From the NCBI GenBank assembly GCA_023458035.1, contig JAEXAX010000009.1, positions 1 through 55,062 on the forward strand: a DNA stretch of 55,062 bases, read 5' to 3'. This stretch comes from Bacillota bacterium. Its GTDB lineage: Bacteria; Bacillota; Clostridia; Lachnospirales; Lachnospiraceae. Positions 40,871-50,458 of the stretch are shown in pieces. Within the stretch, counting starts at the first letter, position 1; each line of letters begins with the position of its first letter. Position numbers and translations under genes: made by a program. The notes under the pieces were generated by a model, which was not told where the DNA came from, made no database searches, and saw only the letters and a program-made list of their open reading frames with translations.

Positions 40871-41734
40871 TTACTCCGGCCTGGTCTTCGCCTTTCGTCC
40901 ATAGAGGATCCAGAAGATCACTCCGGCAATGATTGTCACTGCGGCCAGCACCTGTGACACGGGCCATCCGATTCCCGGCAACAGCAACTGATCTGTCCGC
41001 AGCCCCTCGATCCAGACCCGACCCAGACCATAGGAAATCAGATATAATGTCAGCACCTGCCCATCCCAACGCTTTTTATTAAAGAACCATAATAAAATAA
41101 TCAGGACAAGTAAATTCCACAAGCTTTCGTATAGGAAGGTCGGATGAACCTTCACCCACAACTCACCGCCTTTATCAAAGGCATGCTCCAGCATGGCTGT
41201 GGAAATCTCGTTCTCCCGTAACCGTGAGGTCGGTAAAGCCATAGCCAATAATGAATCCGTGTAACCGCCAAAAGCTTCCCTGTTAAAGAAATTACCCCAA
41301 CGACCGAAGATCTGTCCGATGACAATACCGATACAGCCATAATCCATGATGTGACCGAACTGCAGCTTCTTTCTCTTGCCCGCCAGCCATACAGCCAACA
41401 TGGCACCGATAATACCGCCATAAATTGCCAAACCACCGTTTCTGATCTGAAAAATTCCGATCAGATCATCTTTATATATGTCCCAGGAGAATACCACATA
41501 ATAGATTCTGGCGCCGATGATGCCGAAGATAATCCCCCAAAAAATGAGATCAATATAACCATCCGTCGACTCTCCGTGCTTCTTTACCAGATGCAGCACC
41601 GTCAAGCTGGCCACCAGCATTCCCAGAGCAATGATCAGGCCGTAAAAGGCAATTTCATATCCAAAAATGGAAATATGATCTCCGATCCCCGGCAATTCCA
41701 GACCCAGGTTCGGAAATAGAATCGTATCTTTCAT
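40871..41734 (-). CDS. lgt: Prolipoprotein diacylglyceryl transferase
   Basis: A 287-residue membrane enzyme that attaches diacylglycerol to the lipobox Cys of prolipoproteins, for example the ABC lipoprotein at 28272. It has about seven helices and the Lgt signature GRWGNFFNREAFG, with GARIYYV earlier. It follows ychF by 9 bases and ends before a strong terminator. Confidence 0.96.
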   Translation of the reverse strand: MKDTILFPNLGLELPGIGDHISIFGYEIAFYGLIIALGMLVASLTVLHLVKKHGESTDGYIDLIFWGIIFGIIGARIYYVVFSWDIYKDDLIGIFQIRNGGLAIYGGIIGAMLAVWLAGKRKKLQFGHIMDYGCIGIVIGQIFGRWGNFFNREAFGGYTDSLLAMALPTSRLRENEISTAMLEHAFDKGGELWVKVHPTFLYESLWNLLVLIILLWFFNKKRWDGQVLTLYLISYGLGRVWIEGLRTDQLLLPGIGWPVSQVLAAVTIIAGVIFWILYGRKAKTRPE

Positions 41735-41743
41735 TATGTCTCC

Positions 41744-42841
41744 TTATACGTTAAATCTGAATGTGATAACATCTCCATCCTTCACGATGTATTCCTTGCC
41801 CTCCAGGCGCACCAGGCCCTTCTCGCGGGCGGCCTGGTAGGAACCGTGGGCCAGCAGATCTTCATACGCCACAACCTCGGCCCGAATAAATCCGCGCTCA
41901 AAATCGGTATGAATTTTGCCGGCTGCTCCCGGCGCCTTGGTTCCGCGGGTAATAGTCCAGGCTCTGGTTTCTGTTTCTCCGGCTGTCAGGTAACTGATCA
42001 GGCCAAGGATTTGATAGCCGGCCGCTATCAATTTCTCCAGACCGGAACGCTCGATTCCCAGGTCATCCAAAAACAACTTCTTCTCTTCGTCATCCAGCTC
42101 GGCGATTTCCTGCTCGATCTGGGCGCAGACCACAAAAACCTCCTGCTCTCTTTTGGCGGCAAACGCGCGCACCGCCTGTACCATCGGATTGGAAACGCCG
42201 TCATCAGACAGGGAAGACTCATCTACATTGGCCGCAAAGATCACCGGTTTAGATGTCAGCAGCTGATATGCGGCAAAAAATCCCTCTTCCTCTTCGCTTT
42301 CCGGGCGGAAGGCAGAAGCCAGCTGTTCATTTTCCAGATGCTCCTTCAAGCGCTGCAGCATTTCCAGTTCTTTGGCATAGGTCTTATCGTTTCTGGCGCT
42401 CTTAGCGACCTTTGAAATACGACGCTCCAACACTTCCAGATCCGAGAAAATGAGCTCCAGCTCAATGGTCTCGATATCACGCAGGGGATCAACCTGACCA
42501 TCGACATGGATGACATTTGTATCCTCGAAGCAGCGTACCACATGCACGATAGCATCTACCTCACGGATATTGGCCAAAAACTGGTTTCCCAAGCCTTCGC
42601 CCTTTGAAGCCCCCTTGACCAGACCGGCAATATCAACGAACTCCACCACCGCCGGAGTGATCTTGGCCGAGTTAAACAGGGCGGCCAGTCTGCCCAGACG
42701 TTCGTCCGGTACCGGTACGATACCGACATTCGGGTCAATGGTACAGAACGGATAATTGGCCGATTCCGCTTTAGCCTTGGTCAATGAGTTAAACAAGGTA
42801 CTTTTGCCTACATTCGGAAGGCCTACGATTCCTAATTTCAT
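41744..42841 (-). CDS. ychF: Ribosome-binding ATPase YchF
   Basis: A 365-residue Obg-family P-loop protein that prefers ATP. It starts MKLGIVGLPNVGKSTLFNSLTKA, has DIAGLVKGASKGEGLGNQFL, the NVDE variant at the nucleotide-specificity motif, and the C-terminal TGS domain with RAWTITRGTKAPGAAGKIHTDFERGFIRAEV. Full length. AAGGAG precedes the ATG. A small hairpin (TGCGGAA facing TTCCGCA, 42874-42895) lies just upstream. Confidence 0.96.
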   Translation of the reverse strand: MKLGIVGLPNVGKSTLFNSLTKAKAESANYPFCTIDPNVGIVPVPDERLGRLAALFNSAKITPAVVEFVDIAGLVKGASKGEGLGNQFLANIREVDAIVHVVRCFEDTNVIHVDGQVDPLRDIETIELELIFSDLEVLERRISKVAKSARNDKTYAKELEMLQRLKEHLENEQLASAFRPESEEEEGFFAAYQLLTSKPVIFAANVDESSLSDDGVSNPMVQAVRAFAAKREQEVFVVCAQIEQEIAELDDEEKKLFLDDLGIERSGLEKLIAAGYQILGLISYLTAGETETRAWTITRGTKAPGAAGKIHTDFERGFIRAEVVAYEDLLAHGSYQAAREKGLVRLEGKEYIVKDGDVITFRFNV

Positions 42842-42951
42842 GTTCTATTTATCTCCTTAATTTTCCTTTAGCCTGCGGAATTTTCATGTTCCGCACTCTC
42901 TTTCTGATAACACTTCCACTGCCACACGAAGAAAAACAAGCTGTTCATTTT

Positions 42952-43614
42952 CTATGCTTCGTCACAGGCCTCCACCATCAATAGCCGCCCCTCCCTAAAA
43001 TCAACTGTGGCTGTCATTCCTCCCCATGTATTTGAAATACACAGGGGATCCTCCGGACACAGTCTATAGTCTGTCAATGAATACGCAAGACCTGTCAGGC
43101 TCAGTCCCTCTACCGGACCCATCCATGCAAAAAACGAAAGGTAAGGATAACGAGTATCTCTTGTGAGTTGGTGCCGTCCGGGTATCAATAGCCGAAGCCT
43201 CTGCCCGGTACTATGCAGCATCAAAGCAACCCCAGCCTGCTCAGCTTTCGTCAGTAACAGTAAATTTCCATAGCTGTGATCAAACCGACTGCCCATGCCG
43301 GCCACCAGATGGATCTGCGTCACGCCCCGGCTGATGGCCAGTTCCACTGCCGCCGCTGTGTCTGTCATGTCCTTTTGACAAGGCAGGCTATGCAGCGGCA
43401 CCTTCTCGGACAACAGCCAGTCCATACTGCCATGATCTATGGTATCAAAATCTCCAACTGCCAACGTCGGTCGGAGCCCGGCCGAGCGACAGTAGGCCGC
43501 TCCTCCGTCAATAGCCACAATCTCGGAAAATTGCTTTTCATGCAGGACTGCGGCCAAGCAATCCGGTTCAAATCGCCCACCGCTGATCAACAGCCAGGCA
43601 TTCTCACCGCGCAT
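42952..43614 (-). CDS. thiN: Thiamine pyrophosphokinase
   Basis: A 220-residue kinase making thiamine diphosphate from thiamine. It shows IVAIDGGAAYC, VGDFDTID, the QKDMTDTAAAVELA motif and GMGSRFDHSYGNL. It overlaps rpe by 11 bases, as in many Firmicutes where thiN follows rsgA and rpe. Whether the 3' gap (110 bases to ychF) holds a promoter is unclear. Confidence 0.93.
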   Translation of the reverse strand: MRGENAWLLISGGRFEPDCLAAVLHEKQFSEIVAIDGGAAYCRSAGLRPTLAVGDFDTIDHGSMDWLLSEKVPLHSLPCQKDMTDTAAAVELAISRGVTQIHLVAGMGSRFDHSYGNLLLLTKAEQAGVALMLHSTGQRLRLLIPGRHQLTRDTRYPYLSFFAWMGPVEGLSLTGLAYSLTDYRLCPEDPLCISNTWGGMTATVDFREGRLLMVEACDEA

Positions 43615-44269
43615 CCTGCAACACCTGCCGAAAAGCTGCCAGTCTGGCCTTCATATCCGTACCAAAAACAGCCGAACCGGCCACAATGACATCCGCCCCG
43701 GCCGCCAGAACCTGAGGCAGAGTGGTCAGGTTGACACCGCCGTCTACCTGTAATCTGATATCACGACCGGACTCATCAATCATCTGACGAACGGCAGCGA
43801 TCTTTCGATCCATATATGGCAGGTAAGACTGCCCGCCGAAGCCCGGATTCACCGTCATCAGAAGGATCATATCAGCCTTTTCCAGGACATAACGCAGTCC
43901 CGAAATATCGGTCATCGGATTGATCGACACACCGGCTTTCATTCCTAATTCATGGATACGGTCTATCGCCCTGTCCAAATGCAGACAAGCCTCCTGATGC
44001 AGTGTCAAAGAATCCGCTCCGGCCGCATGGAAAGCTTCTATATACCGCTCCGGCTGATGAACCATCAAATGCACGTCAAAGAACAATTTTGTATGCGGAC
44101 GCATAGAGGCGATCACCGGCATACCGAAGGAGATGCTCGGGACAAAGGCTCCATCCATCACATCTATATGCAGCCATTCGATTCCCTCACGCTCAAGCAA
44201 TGCCAACTGGTCGCCCAGATTCATAAAATCAGCTGACAGCATGGACGGTGCCAGAATTATCTTTCCCAT
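43604..44269 (-). CDS. rpe: Ribulose-phosphate 3-epimerase
   Basis: A 221-residue TIM-barrel enzyme of the pentose phosphate pathway. It starts MGKIILAPSMLSADF and has WLHIDVMDGAFVPSISFG, the MTVNPGFGGQSY loop and QVDGGVN. I chose the ATG at 44269, with GAGGT upstream, over a longer frame that would overlap rsgA by about 100 bases. Confidence 0.96.
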   Translation of the reverse strand: MGKIILAPSMLSADFMNLGDQLALLEREGIEWLHIDVMDGAFVPSISFGMPVIASMRPHTKLFFDVHLMVHQPERYIEAFHAAGADSLTLHQEACLHLDRAIDRIHELGMKAGVSINPMTDISGLRYVLEKADMILLMTVNPGFGGQSYLPYMDRKIAAVRQMIDESGRDIRLQVDGGVNLTTLPQVLAAGADVIVAGSAVFGTDMKARLAAFRQVLQDAR

Positions 44270-44271
44270 CT

Positions 44272-45165
44272 TTAATACCTCTTTCTTTGTTCTAATTGGG
44301 CAACAATATCCATATACCGCTGCCAGCGCTGCTCCGAAATCTCTCCGTCGCACACCGCCTGGCGAACCCGGCAAGCGGGCTCGGTTTTATGAAGACAACT
44401 CCTGAAACGACAGGCCCCCAAATAAGGCGCAAATTCCGGATAAAAATTTTGCAGATCTATCGTCTCCAGCTCTGTCGGCACGTCAATACTGGTAAAGCCC
44501 GGCGTATCAACCAGAAAGCTGTCCTCGGCAAACGGGATCAGCTGAGCATGGCGAGTCGTATGTTTCCCACGGCTGATTTTTTCACTGACAGCCTGTGTTT
44601 CCATCCAAACAGTCGGTTGCAGCAAATTCGTAAAAGTTGATTTCCCGACGCCTGACGGACCGGCCAATACCGATGTTTTACCGATCATAGCCCGGCGCAG
44701 CGGGGCGACTGAACCGGGATCTGCCGCACTGATCATAAACAGGCGGTAGCCGGTTCCCGCGTACTGACTGCGCACCTCTTCTATCTGCTCATTCGTCTGA
44801 AGATCCCTCTTATTAAAGACCAGCATGATCGGAATCCGTTCAAAGGCAATGCGAATCAACAGCTTATCCAGCATCTCCCAGTTTGGCTTGGGGTCGGCCA
44901 GTGCAAAGTAAACAATCGCTTGGTCAACATTGGCCACCCGAGGCCGCAGCATTTCGTTCATCCGCGGGCGGATCTCCACCAGATTTCCGATCAGCTTTTC
45001 CTGATCCAGAATATCAATCAACACTCGATCTCCAACCAACGGTTTTTTTGAATCCTTTCGGAAAATCCCCTTGGCTTTACACGCATAGACGACACCGCCG
45101 GTATGTACATAGTAAAAACCGGCGATGCCCTTAATAATCCTTCCCTCTACGTTTTGTTTACTCAA
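44272..45165 (-). CDS. rsgA: Ribosome small-subunit GTPase RsgA
   Basis: A 297-residue circularly permuted GTPase that matures 30S subunits. An OB-fold (GRIIKGIAGFYYV) is followed by FNKRDL, the G1 motif GPSGVGKSTF, DTPGF, and a zinc site with CRFRSCLH...CRV. I propose the TTG at 45163-45165 (MSKQNVEG), which has AAGGAAG 5 bases upstream and overlaps the pknB stop codon. The frame extends to 45204 without a better site. Confidence 0.93.
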   Translation of the reverse strand: MSKQNVEGRIIKGIAGFYYVHTGGVVYACKAKGIFRKDSKKPLVGDRVLIDILDQEKLIGNLVEIRPRMNEMLRPRVANVDQAIVYFALADPKPNWEMLDKLLIRIAFERIPIMLVFNKRDLQTNEQIEEVRSQYAGTGYRLFMISAADPGSVAPLRRAMIGKTSVLAGPSGVGKSTFTNLLQPTVWMETQAVSEKISRGKHTTRHAQLIPFAEDSFLVDTPGFTSIDVPTELETIDLQNFYPEFAPYLGACRFRSCLHKTEPACRVRQAVCDGEISEQRWQRYMDIVAQLEQRKRY

Positions 45166-47236
45166 ACTTAACTTCCTTCTCGTACTGATGACCCTTGTCG
45201 TCACTGATGCTGATGGTCATGGTAGTGCCCTTCTTACCGGTCACCGAAATAGTTCCCGGAGCTTTTAATATCTGAGCATCACCGCCGATCTGTACCGTCA
45301 ACGGATCACCCTCGACATAACCGATCGGCGCATAAATATCCACTTTCACTGTCACGTCTGTTTTAGATGTATTATTATCCGGCGGGGTCGGCTTCTGATC
45401 GGCATCGGATCTGGGTCCCTTGCTGACGATCACAACCACCTTCGTCCCTTTCAGCGCTTTGGTATCGGCCGCCGGTGACTGGTCGATGATCAACCCTTTT
45501 TTCTGATCTGATTCCTTTTCTTCCTCACCGCCGAGTGCAAATCCGGACGCTTCCAAAACCGTCTTGGCACCGGCCACTGACAGACCGCTGACAGACGGAA
45601 TGATCAACTCTTCCTTACCCTTACTAACCACAATGGTAATTGTGGTATTCTGCTCTACCACAACACCGTTCGCAAGACTGGCGGAAATCACATACCCGGC
45701 CGGTACCGTATCACTGAAATCTTCCTCTTCATTGATCGTTAACACAGCATTTTTCAGAGCCTGTACGGCCTCCTCCCGAGACAGTCCCTCCAGCTTCGGA
45801 ACCGTGGATGTCTTCTTTTCCTCCGGCTTTTTGCCTAAGCTTACGGTCAGTTTGATCTCTGTATTAGGTTCTACTTCGCTGCCTTTTTCAACACTTTGAG
45901 AAATGATCCGGCCAGCTTCGATGGTATCACTGTGATCGGTTGCCGCCTGCAATAAGGTCAGCTTTCCGTTTACCAGCCTCAACCCCTCCGCCATGGTTTT
46001 ATTGGTAAAATCTGGCACCTTGATCATGGTCTTCTCCGCCTCTTTCACAACACTGGAAGTTTTAGATGAAGCGGTGGTTTCCTGTGTTTTCTTCTTCCCG
46101 ACTCCCAGCGCACTCAAAACGATAAATGCCAGAATCGTAATAATAATCACACCGATAATAATCATGCCGATAGTCATGATGCGATCCAGCTTCGGACTAA
46201 TCTCACCCTCATCCTCCTCCGAATCAACCGGCTGTCCGCCACCGGATTTTCTGACTGAGGCACCGGATTTAGCAGCATGCTTTCCGGATGCACCTGCCTG
46301 ACCACCCACACCTGCTCGCAAGCTTCGCTCAATTTCCTGTTTTTCATCAGCCGCCATAATACGTGTTGTGCCAAAGGCGGCATCAACAATCGGAGCCGGT
46401 GTCACAAAGCTGCCACTGCTGTCCGACAAAGCCATTTTCAAGTCAGAGCTTAAGGCCGCCGTGCTTTGATATCGGGCAGCCGGACTTTTTTGCATACATT
46501 TTAAGATGATCTTTTCCAGGCTGGCACCGATTGTCGGATTATAGACCGACGGATTGACCGGTGTATCCTGCAGGTGCATCAGCGCAATCGAAACTGTGCT
46601 TTCACCGTCAAACGGCACACGTCCGGTCACCATTTCATATAAAGTCACACCAAGTGAATAAATATCGGTACGAAAATCTGAATGTGCACCGCGGGCCTGT
46701 TCCGGCGAACTGTAGTGCACGCTGCCCAATGTATTGATACTGATCGTCTGGTTACTGGATACACGGGCGATACCAAAATCCGTCACCTTCACCTCACCAT
46801 TCATTGAAATAATGATGTTCTGCGGTTTGATGTCACGATGAATGATGCCGTTACGATGGGCGGCTTCCATACCGGCCAGCACATGCAGCACGATCATAAT
46901 CGCTTCCTCGGTCGGAATCCGTCCCTTTCGTTCAATATACTTTTTCAGTGTCACACCTTCCACCAGCTCCATCACGATATAATGGATGCCGGCCTGACTG
47001 TCTACGTCAAACACACGCACCAGATTCGGATGTGATAAACCGGCTGCCGCTTTGGCCTCCGCCCGGAAGCGTTCAATCAGATTTGCATCACTGCACAGTT
47101 CTCCCTTTAAAACCTTCACAGCCACAAAACGATCCAGCACCCTGTCTTTTGCCTTATAGACATCGGCCATGCCACCGGTTCCCAATATTCCCAGGATCTC
47201 ATAACGATTTCCCAATAACATTCCCTGTTGAATCAT
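45158..47236 (-). CDS. pknB: PASTA-domain Ser/Thr protein kinase
   Basis: A 692-residue membrane kinase sensing wall fragments. The cytoplasmic kinase domain (about 10 to 270) has GTGGMADVYKAKD, VAVKVLK, HRDIKPQNII, DFGIARV and SPEQARG. A helix lies at about 353 to 380. Three PASTA domains follow (KVPDFTNKTMAEG, TVPKLEGLSREEA and IPSVSGLSVAGA starts), then a short C-terminal beta-rich domain of about 80 residues. It is paired with the phosphatase gene just upstream (16-base gap). Targets in division and wall synthesis are known for the family. Confidence 0.96.
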   Translation of the reverse strand: MIQQGMLLGNRYEILGILGTGGMADVYKAKDRVLDRFVAVKVLKGELCSDANLIERFRAEAKAAAGLSHPNLVRVFDVDSQAGIHYIVMELVEGVTLKKYIERKGRIPTEEAIMIVLHVLAGMEAAHRNGIIHRDIKPQNIIISMNGEVKVTDFGIARVSSNQTISINTLGSVHYSSPEQARGAHSDFRTDIYSLGVTLYEMVTGRVPFDGESTVSIALMHLQDTPVNPSVYNPTIGASLEKIILKCMQKSPAARYQSTAALSSDLKMALSDSSGSFVTPAPIVDAAFGTTRIMAADEKQEIERSLRAGVGGQAGASGKHAAKSGASVRKSGGGQPVDSEEDEGEISPKLDRIMTIGMIIIGVIIITILAFIVLSALGVGKKKTQETTASSKTSSVVKEAEKTMIKVPDFTNKTMAEGLRLVNGKLTLLQAATDHSDTIEAGRIISQSVEKGSEVEPNTEIKLTVSLGKKPEEKKTSTVPKLEGLSREEAVQALKNAVLTINEEEDFSDTVPAGYVISASLANGVVVEQNTTITIVVSKGKEELIIPSVSGLSVAGAKTVLEASGFALGGEEEKESDQKKGLIIDQSPAADTKALKGTKVVVIVSKGPRSDADQKPTPPDNNTSKTDVTVKVDIYAPIGYVEGDPLTVQIGGDAQILKAPGTISVTGKKGTTMTISISDDKGHQYEKEVKFE

Positions 47237-47252
47237 ACCTCACTCCTCTTCC

Positions 47253-47972
47253 TCACCAACTGACAACGATCACTGATATGTTGTCCAAACCGCCTCGTTC
47301 GTTTGCCTCTGCGATCAAGCGGTTAATCTTTGTTTCCAGTCTCTCGTCCGTCGTTAAAATCTGATGAATACGGGTATTGCTCAACATGTTCGTTAATCCG
47401 TCCGAGCAAAGCAATAAGTATTCGCCCTGTTCTATCTTAATTTCAAAGAAATCCACTTTTACTTCACGTTCGGTGCCGACCACCCGCGTCACATAATTTT
47501 TACCGGGATGCTGTTCCGCCTCCTCATTGGTAATCTGACCTTTTCTGACCATCTCCTGAACATAGGAATGATCCGCTGTCACTTGGTAAATACCCTTTCC
47601 GATCAGGTACATCCGACTGTCACCGACATTAGCGATATACGCATAACCGCCTACCACTGTCATGGCCACCACCGTCGTACCCATTTGCGCCAGTTCCGCA
47701 TCCTGCCGACTCTCCATATACAGTTTATGGTTCGCCCCTTCAATGGCCTGTCGCATAACCTTGATGGGATTGTATTCTTCATTGCCGGCGATGGAATCAC
47801 AAATGATGTTCACTGCCGACTGCGAAGCATGAGCACCGCCTTTGTGACCGCCCATACCGTCCGCTATCAGAAATAGGTTCGGCAGATGTCCGACTTTCTG
47901 AACGCTGGAAAAGATACTGTCCTGATTCTCCGTTCTGACCCTTCCGATATCTGTTGCTGCAAAAGCTTCCAT
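47253..47972 (-). CDS. stp: PP2C-type Ser/Thr phosphatase
   Basis: A 239-residue metal-dependent phosphatase that reverses PASTA-kinase phosphorylation. It has TDIGRVRTENQDS at the start, LIADGMGGHKGG, VGDSRMYLI, LCSDGLTNML and GGLDNISVI with the metal-binding Asp residues. I chose the ATG at 47972 (MEAFAATD), which follows GGAGG closely; a longer frame overlaps rlmN heavily. Confidence 0.95.
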   Translation of the reverse strand: MEAFAATDIGRVRTENQDSIFSSVQKVGHLPNLFLIADGMGGHKGGAHASQSAVNIICDSIAGNEEYNPIKVMRQAIEGANHKLYMESRQDAELAQMGTTVVAMTVVGGYAYIANVGDSRMYLIGKGIYQVTADHSYVQEMVRKGQITNEEAEQHPGKNYVTRVVGTEREVKVDFFEIKIEQGEYLLLCSDGLTNMLSNTRIHQILTTDERLETKINRLIAEANERGGLDNISVIVVSW

Positions 47973-47973
47973 C

Positions 47974-49074
47974 TTACCTCCTCTCCGTTTTTTCTGCCTG
48001 TTGAAATCCTTTGGGGACAGCTGTATTACATGGCACAGGCTGTTCGATCGTTTCATCCAGTTTCTTTTTTCGCAACTGGCCGCAGGCGCCGTCAATATCC
48101 GCCCCCAATTCTCTTCTTATAGTAACATTAAAATGCTTTTTTTCAAGCTGATTTTTAAAAGCTTCAACATCCTTGCGGAATGTCTGCTGATAGCCCTTTT
48201 CGACCACCGGATTGACCGGAATCAGATTGATATGACAGGGGAAGCCGGCCAACAAAGCCGCCAGTTCATCGGCTTGCTTCAGGGAGTCGTTGCACCCCCG
48301 TACCAAACTGTATTCAAAGGAAATCCGGCGACCGGTCACCTCAAAGTATTCCCGGCAGGCTGCCAGCACAGCTTCCAATGGATACGTATTGGCAATCGGC
48401 ATCAACCGGCGTCTAGCTTCATCATTTGGCGCATGCAGTGACAGCGCCAGAGTGATTTGCAGTTTTTCCTGCGCCAATTTACGGATCTGCGGCGCCAGAC
48501 CACAGGTTGACATTGTAATATTTCGTTGGCTGATATGACTGCCCTGCGGATGACTGATCAGACGAATAAAGCGTACACTGTTGTCATAATTATCCAGCGG
48601 CTCTCCGGTACCCATCATTACGATGTTCGATACTCGTTTCCCGTTATCCCGCTCCATCAGGTACACCTGCTGCAGCATTTCATCGGCCGTCAACTGTCTG
48701 GTAAAGCCGTCCAGACCCGAGGCACAGAATACGCAGCCCATCTTGCAGCCCACTTGGGTGGAGATACAAACCGAATTCCCATGCTTATACTCCATCCAAA
48801 CACTTTCAACCATCTGACTGTCATGTAACGCAAACAGGTATTTTCTGGTACCATCGACCTTCGACTGTTGAACCGTGATCCGGCGCAACGGATGCAGCTG
48901 TGCAGCAGCCTCAAGTCGTTTGCGCAGATTCAGACCAAGATTTGTCATCTCAGAGATTTCCATACATTTTTTATTGTGCAGCCAGTCAAAAATCTGGCTG
49001 CCGCGGAAAGCCGGCTCACCGATTTCTTTCATATATAATTGTAATTCCTCCGGTGTCGCGCTTCTTAAATCCAT
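47974..49074 (-). CDS. rlmN: Dual-specificity RNA methyltransferase RlmN
   Basis: A 366-residue radical SAM enzyme methylating A2503 of 23S rRNA and A37 of some tRNAs. It shows the Fe-S motif CKMGCVFCAS, MGTGEPLDNYDN, STCGLAPQIRKLA and the catalytic Cys in SLVRGCNDS. The tail beyond the core (about 25 residues, KLDETIEQP...) is an extension. AAGGAG precedes the ATG. It follows rsmB by 19 bases and ends 1 base before stp begins. Confidence 0.96.
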   Translation of the reverse strand: MDLRSATPEELQLYMKEIGEPAFRGSQIFDWLHNKKCMEISEMTNLGLNLRKRLEAAAQLHPLRRITVQQSKVDGTRKYLFALHDSQMVESVWMEYKHGNSVCISTQVGCKMGCVFCASGLDGFTRQLTADEMLQQVYLMERDNGKRVSNIVMMGTGEPLDNYDNSVRFIRLISHPQGSHISQRNITMSTCGLAPQIRKLAQEKLQITLALSLHAPNDEARRRLMPIANTYPLEAVLAACREYFEVTGRRISFEYSLVRGCNDSLKQADELAALLAGFPCHINLIPVNPVVEKGYQQTFRKDVEAFKNQLEKKHFNVTIRRELGADIDGACGQLRKKKLDETIEQPVPCNTAVPKGFQQAEKTERR

Positions 49075-49093
49075 GTCATCTCCTTTTGAATGC

Positions 49094-50458
49094 TTAAAGC
49101 TGTACTCGCTTGAGGCGGGCGATAAAGAAACCGTCTCCCTTTCCTTCCTGTGGCAACAGCTGCAGGTAGCCGGTTCGACTCTGGGATGTGTGTAAATACC
49201 CCGGCAAATATGGCTCCAGACTATCGAGTGCTAGCGGAAGATTTTCCAGTAACCACTTGACATTCTCCTCGTTTTCCTGACGACTGACCGTACATGTGCT
49301 GAAAATCAGTGTCCCGCCCGGTTTCACATAACGAACAGCCTGCTCCAGTATCTTTCGTTGCAGACTAACCAGTTCCTCTATCTGCCAATCTGTCATTCGG
49401 TATTTAATATCCGGCTTTCGCCCTATCACTCCCAGACCACTGCAGGGCACATCGGCAATAACAATATCTGCCTGCTCCAACAGAGCAGCATCCGATACAG
49501 TGGCATCAAATACCTCTGCATCCACCGGTAACTCCGGGGTCCTGGCAGCATTTTCCCGGATTAAAGCTACCTTGCTTTCAGATATATCCCGGGCAATCAC
49601 CCGCCCGCCGCGGCCGCAACCGACCAACCGGTCTGCCAAGTGAAGGCATTTCCCGCCCGGTGCGGCACAGATGTCCAGAATGAGCTCCCCGCCTTTGACA
49701 CCGGCTACAGCGCCAACCAGCATGGAACTTCTGTCTTGTACCTGTATCATACCGTCGCAAAACGCCTTTATCTGCTCAACCGATTCATAACCGCTTAAGC
49801 GTAAACCATAGTCCGGAAAATCCAGCCTCGCATAAGAAATATTTTGCCGTTTCAGGCTGTCCAGAATCTCCGCTTCCGCAAAGCACCCAATGTTCATGCG
49901 CACCACCAAGTCCTTCGGAGCCAGAAAAGCCTTCAGCATGGCCTTCGTCGCCTTGTATCCCTGTTCATGGATCCACTTGTCCACCAGCCATACCGGCATG
50001 GAATATCCCACCGACAGGCACGCTACCAAATCATTTCGATCCGGCCACGGTAGGGTATCCTTGTGACGAATAACGGTTCTCAGAACCCCATTGACAAAAC
50101 CCTTCAGCGGGAAGAAGCCTTTCTTTTGCGTCAGTTGTACAGCCTCATTGACAGCAGCCGAATCCGGTACCCGATCCATATACAGGATCTGGTACAGACT
50201 CAGACGTAAAATCATCAGAATCGGCAGTCGCAGATCCTTCACTGCCACTGACGAAAACCGCCCCAGCAGATAATCCAGCTGCAGGCGGTATTCCAGGGTC
50301 CCTTCTGTCAAGCGTTTGATAAAAGCCCGATCCTGCCTTGGCAGATAACTGTACTTATCCAGGCAGGCGCTGATCGCCACATGACTGGGCAGCTGTTCCT
50401 TTTCCATGGTCAACAGCAGCTCCAGCACAATCAGCCTGGTGTTTTCCGGTTTAATCAC
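49094..50458 (-). CDS. rsmB: 16S rRNA (cytosine967-C5)-methyltransferase
   Basis: A 454-residue methyltransferase. It has an N-terminal NusB-like RNA-binding domain (about 1 to 140), then the SAM domain with DICAAPGGKCLHLA, VIADVPCSGLG and the catalytic Cys in FSTCTVSRQENEE. The start is GTG at 50458, overlapping the end of the zinc metallopeptidase gene by 8 bases, with GGAGG upstream. Confidence 0.95.
   Translation of the reverse strand: MIKPENTRLIVLELLLTMEKEQLPSHVAISACLDKYSYLPRQDRAFIKRLTEGTLEYRLQLDYLLGRFSSVAVKDLRLPILMILRLSLYQILYMDRVPDSAAVNEAVQLTQKKGFFPLKGFVNGVLRTVIRHKDTLPWPDRNDLVACLSVGYSMPVWLVDKWIHEQGYKATKAMLKAFLAPKDLVVRMNIGCFAEAEILDSLKRQNISYARLDFPDYGLRLSGYESVEQIKAFCDGMIQVQDRSSMLVGAVAGVKGGELILDICAAPGGKCLHLADRLVGCGRGGRVIARDISESKVALIRENAARTPELPVDAEVFDATVSDAALLEQADIVIADVPCSGLGVIGRKPDIKYRMTDWQIEELVSLQRKILEQAVRYVKPGGTLIFSTCTVSRQENEENVKWLLENLPLALDSLEPYLPGYLHTSQSRTGYLQLLPQEGKGDGFFIARLKRVQL

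Noticed and set aside
45166..45204. N-terminal extension of RsgA to 45204
   Set aside because: It would lie inside the pknB coding end and has no ribosome site, while the TTG at 45165 has AAGGAAG at proper spacing and gives the usual N-terminus.
47973..48095. N-terminal extension of the PP2C phosphatase
   Set aside because: The extra 41 residues are not family-like and overlap rlmN. GGAGG and the standard start occur at 47972.
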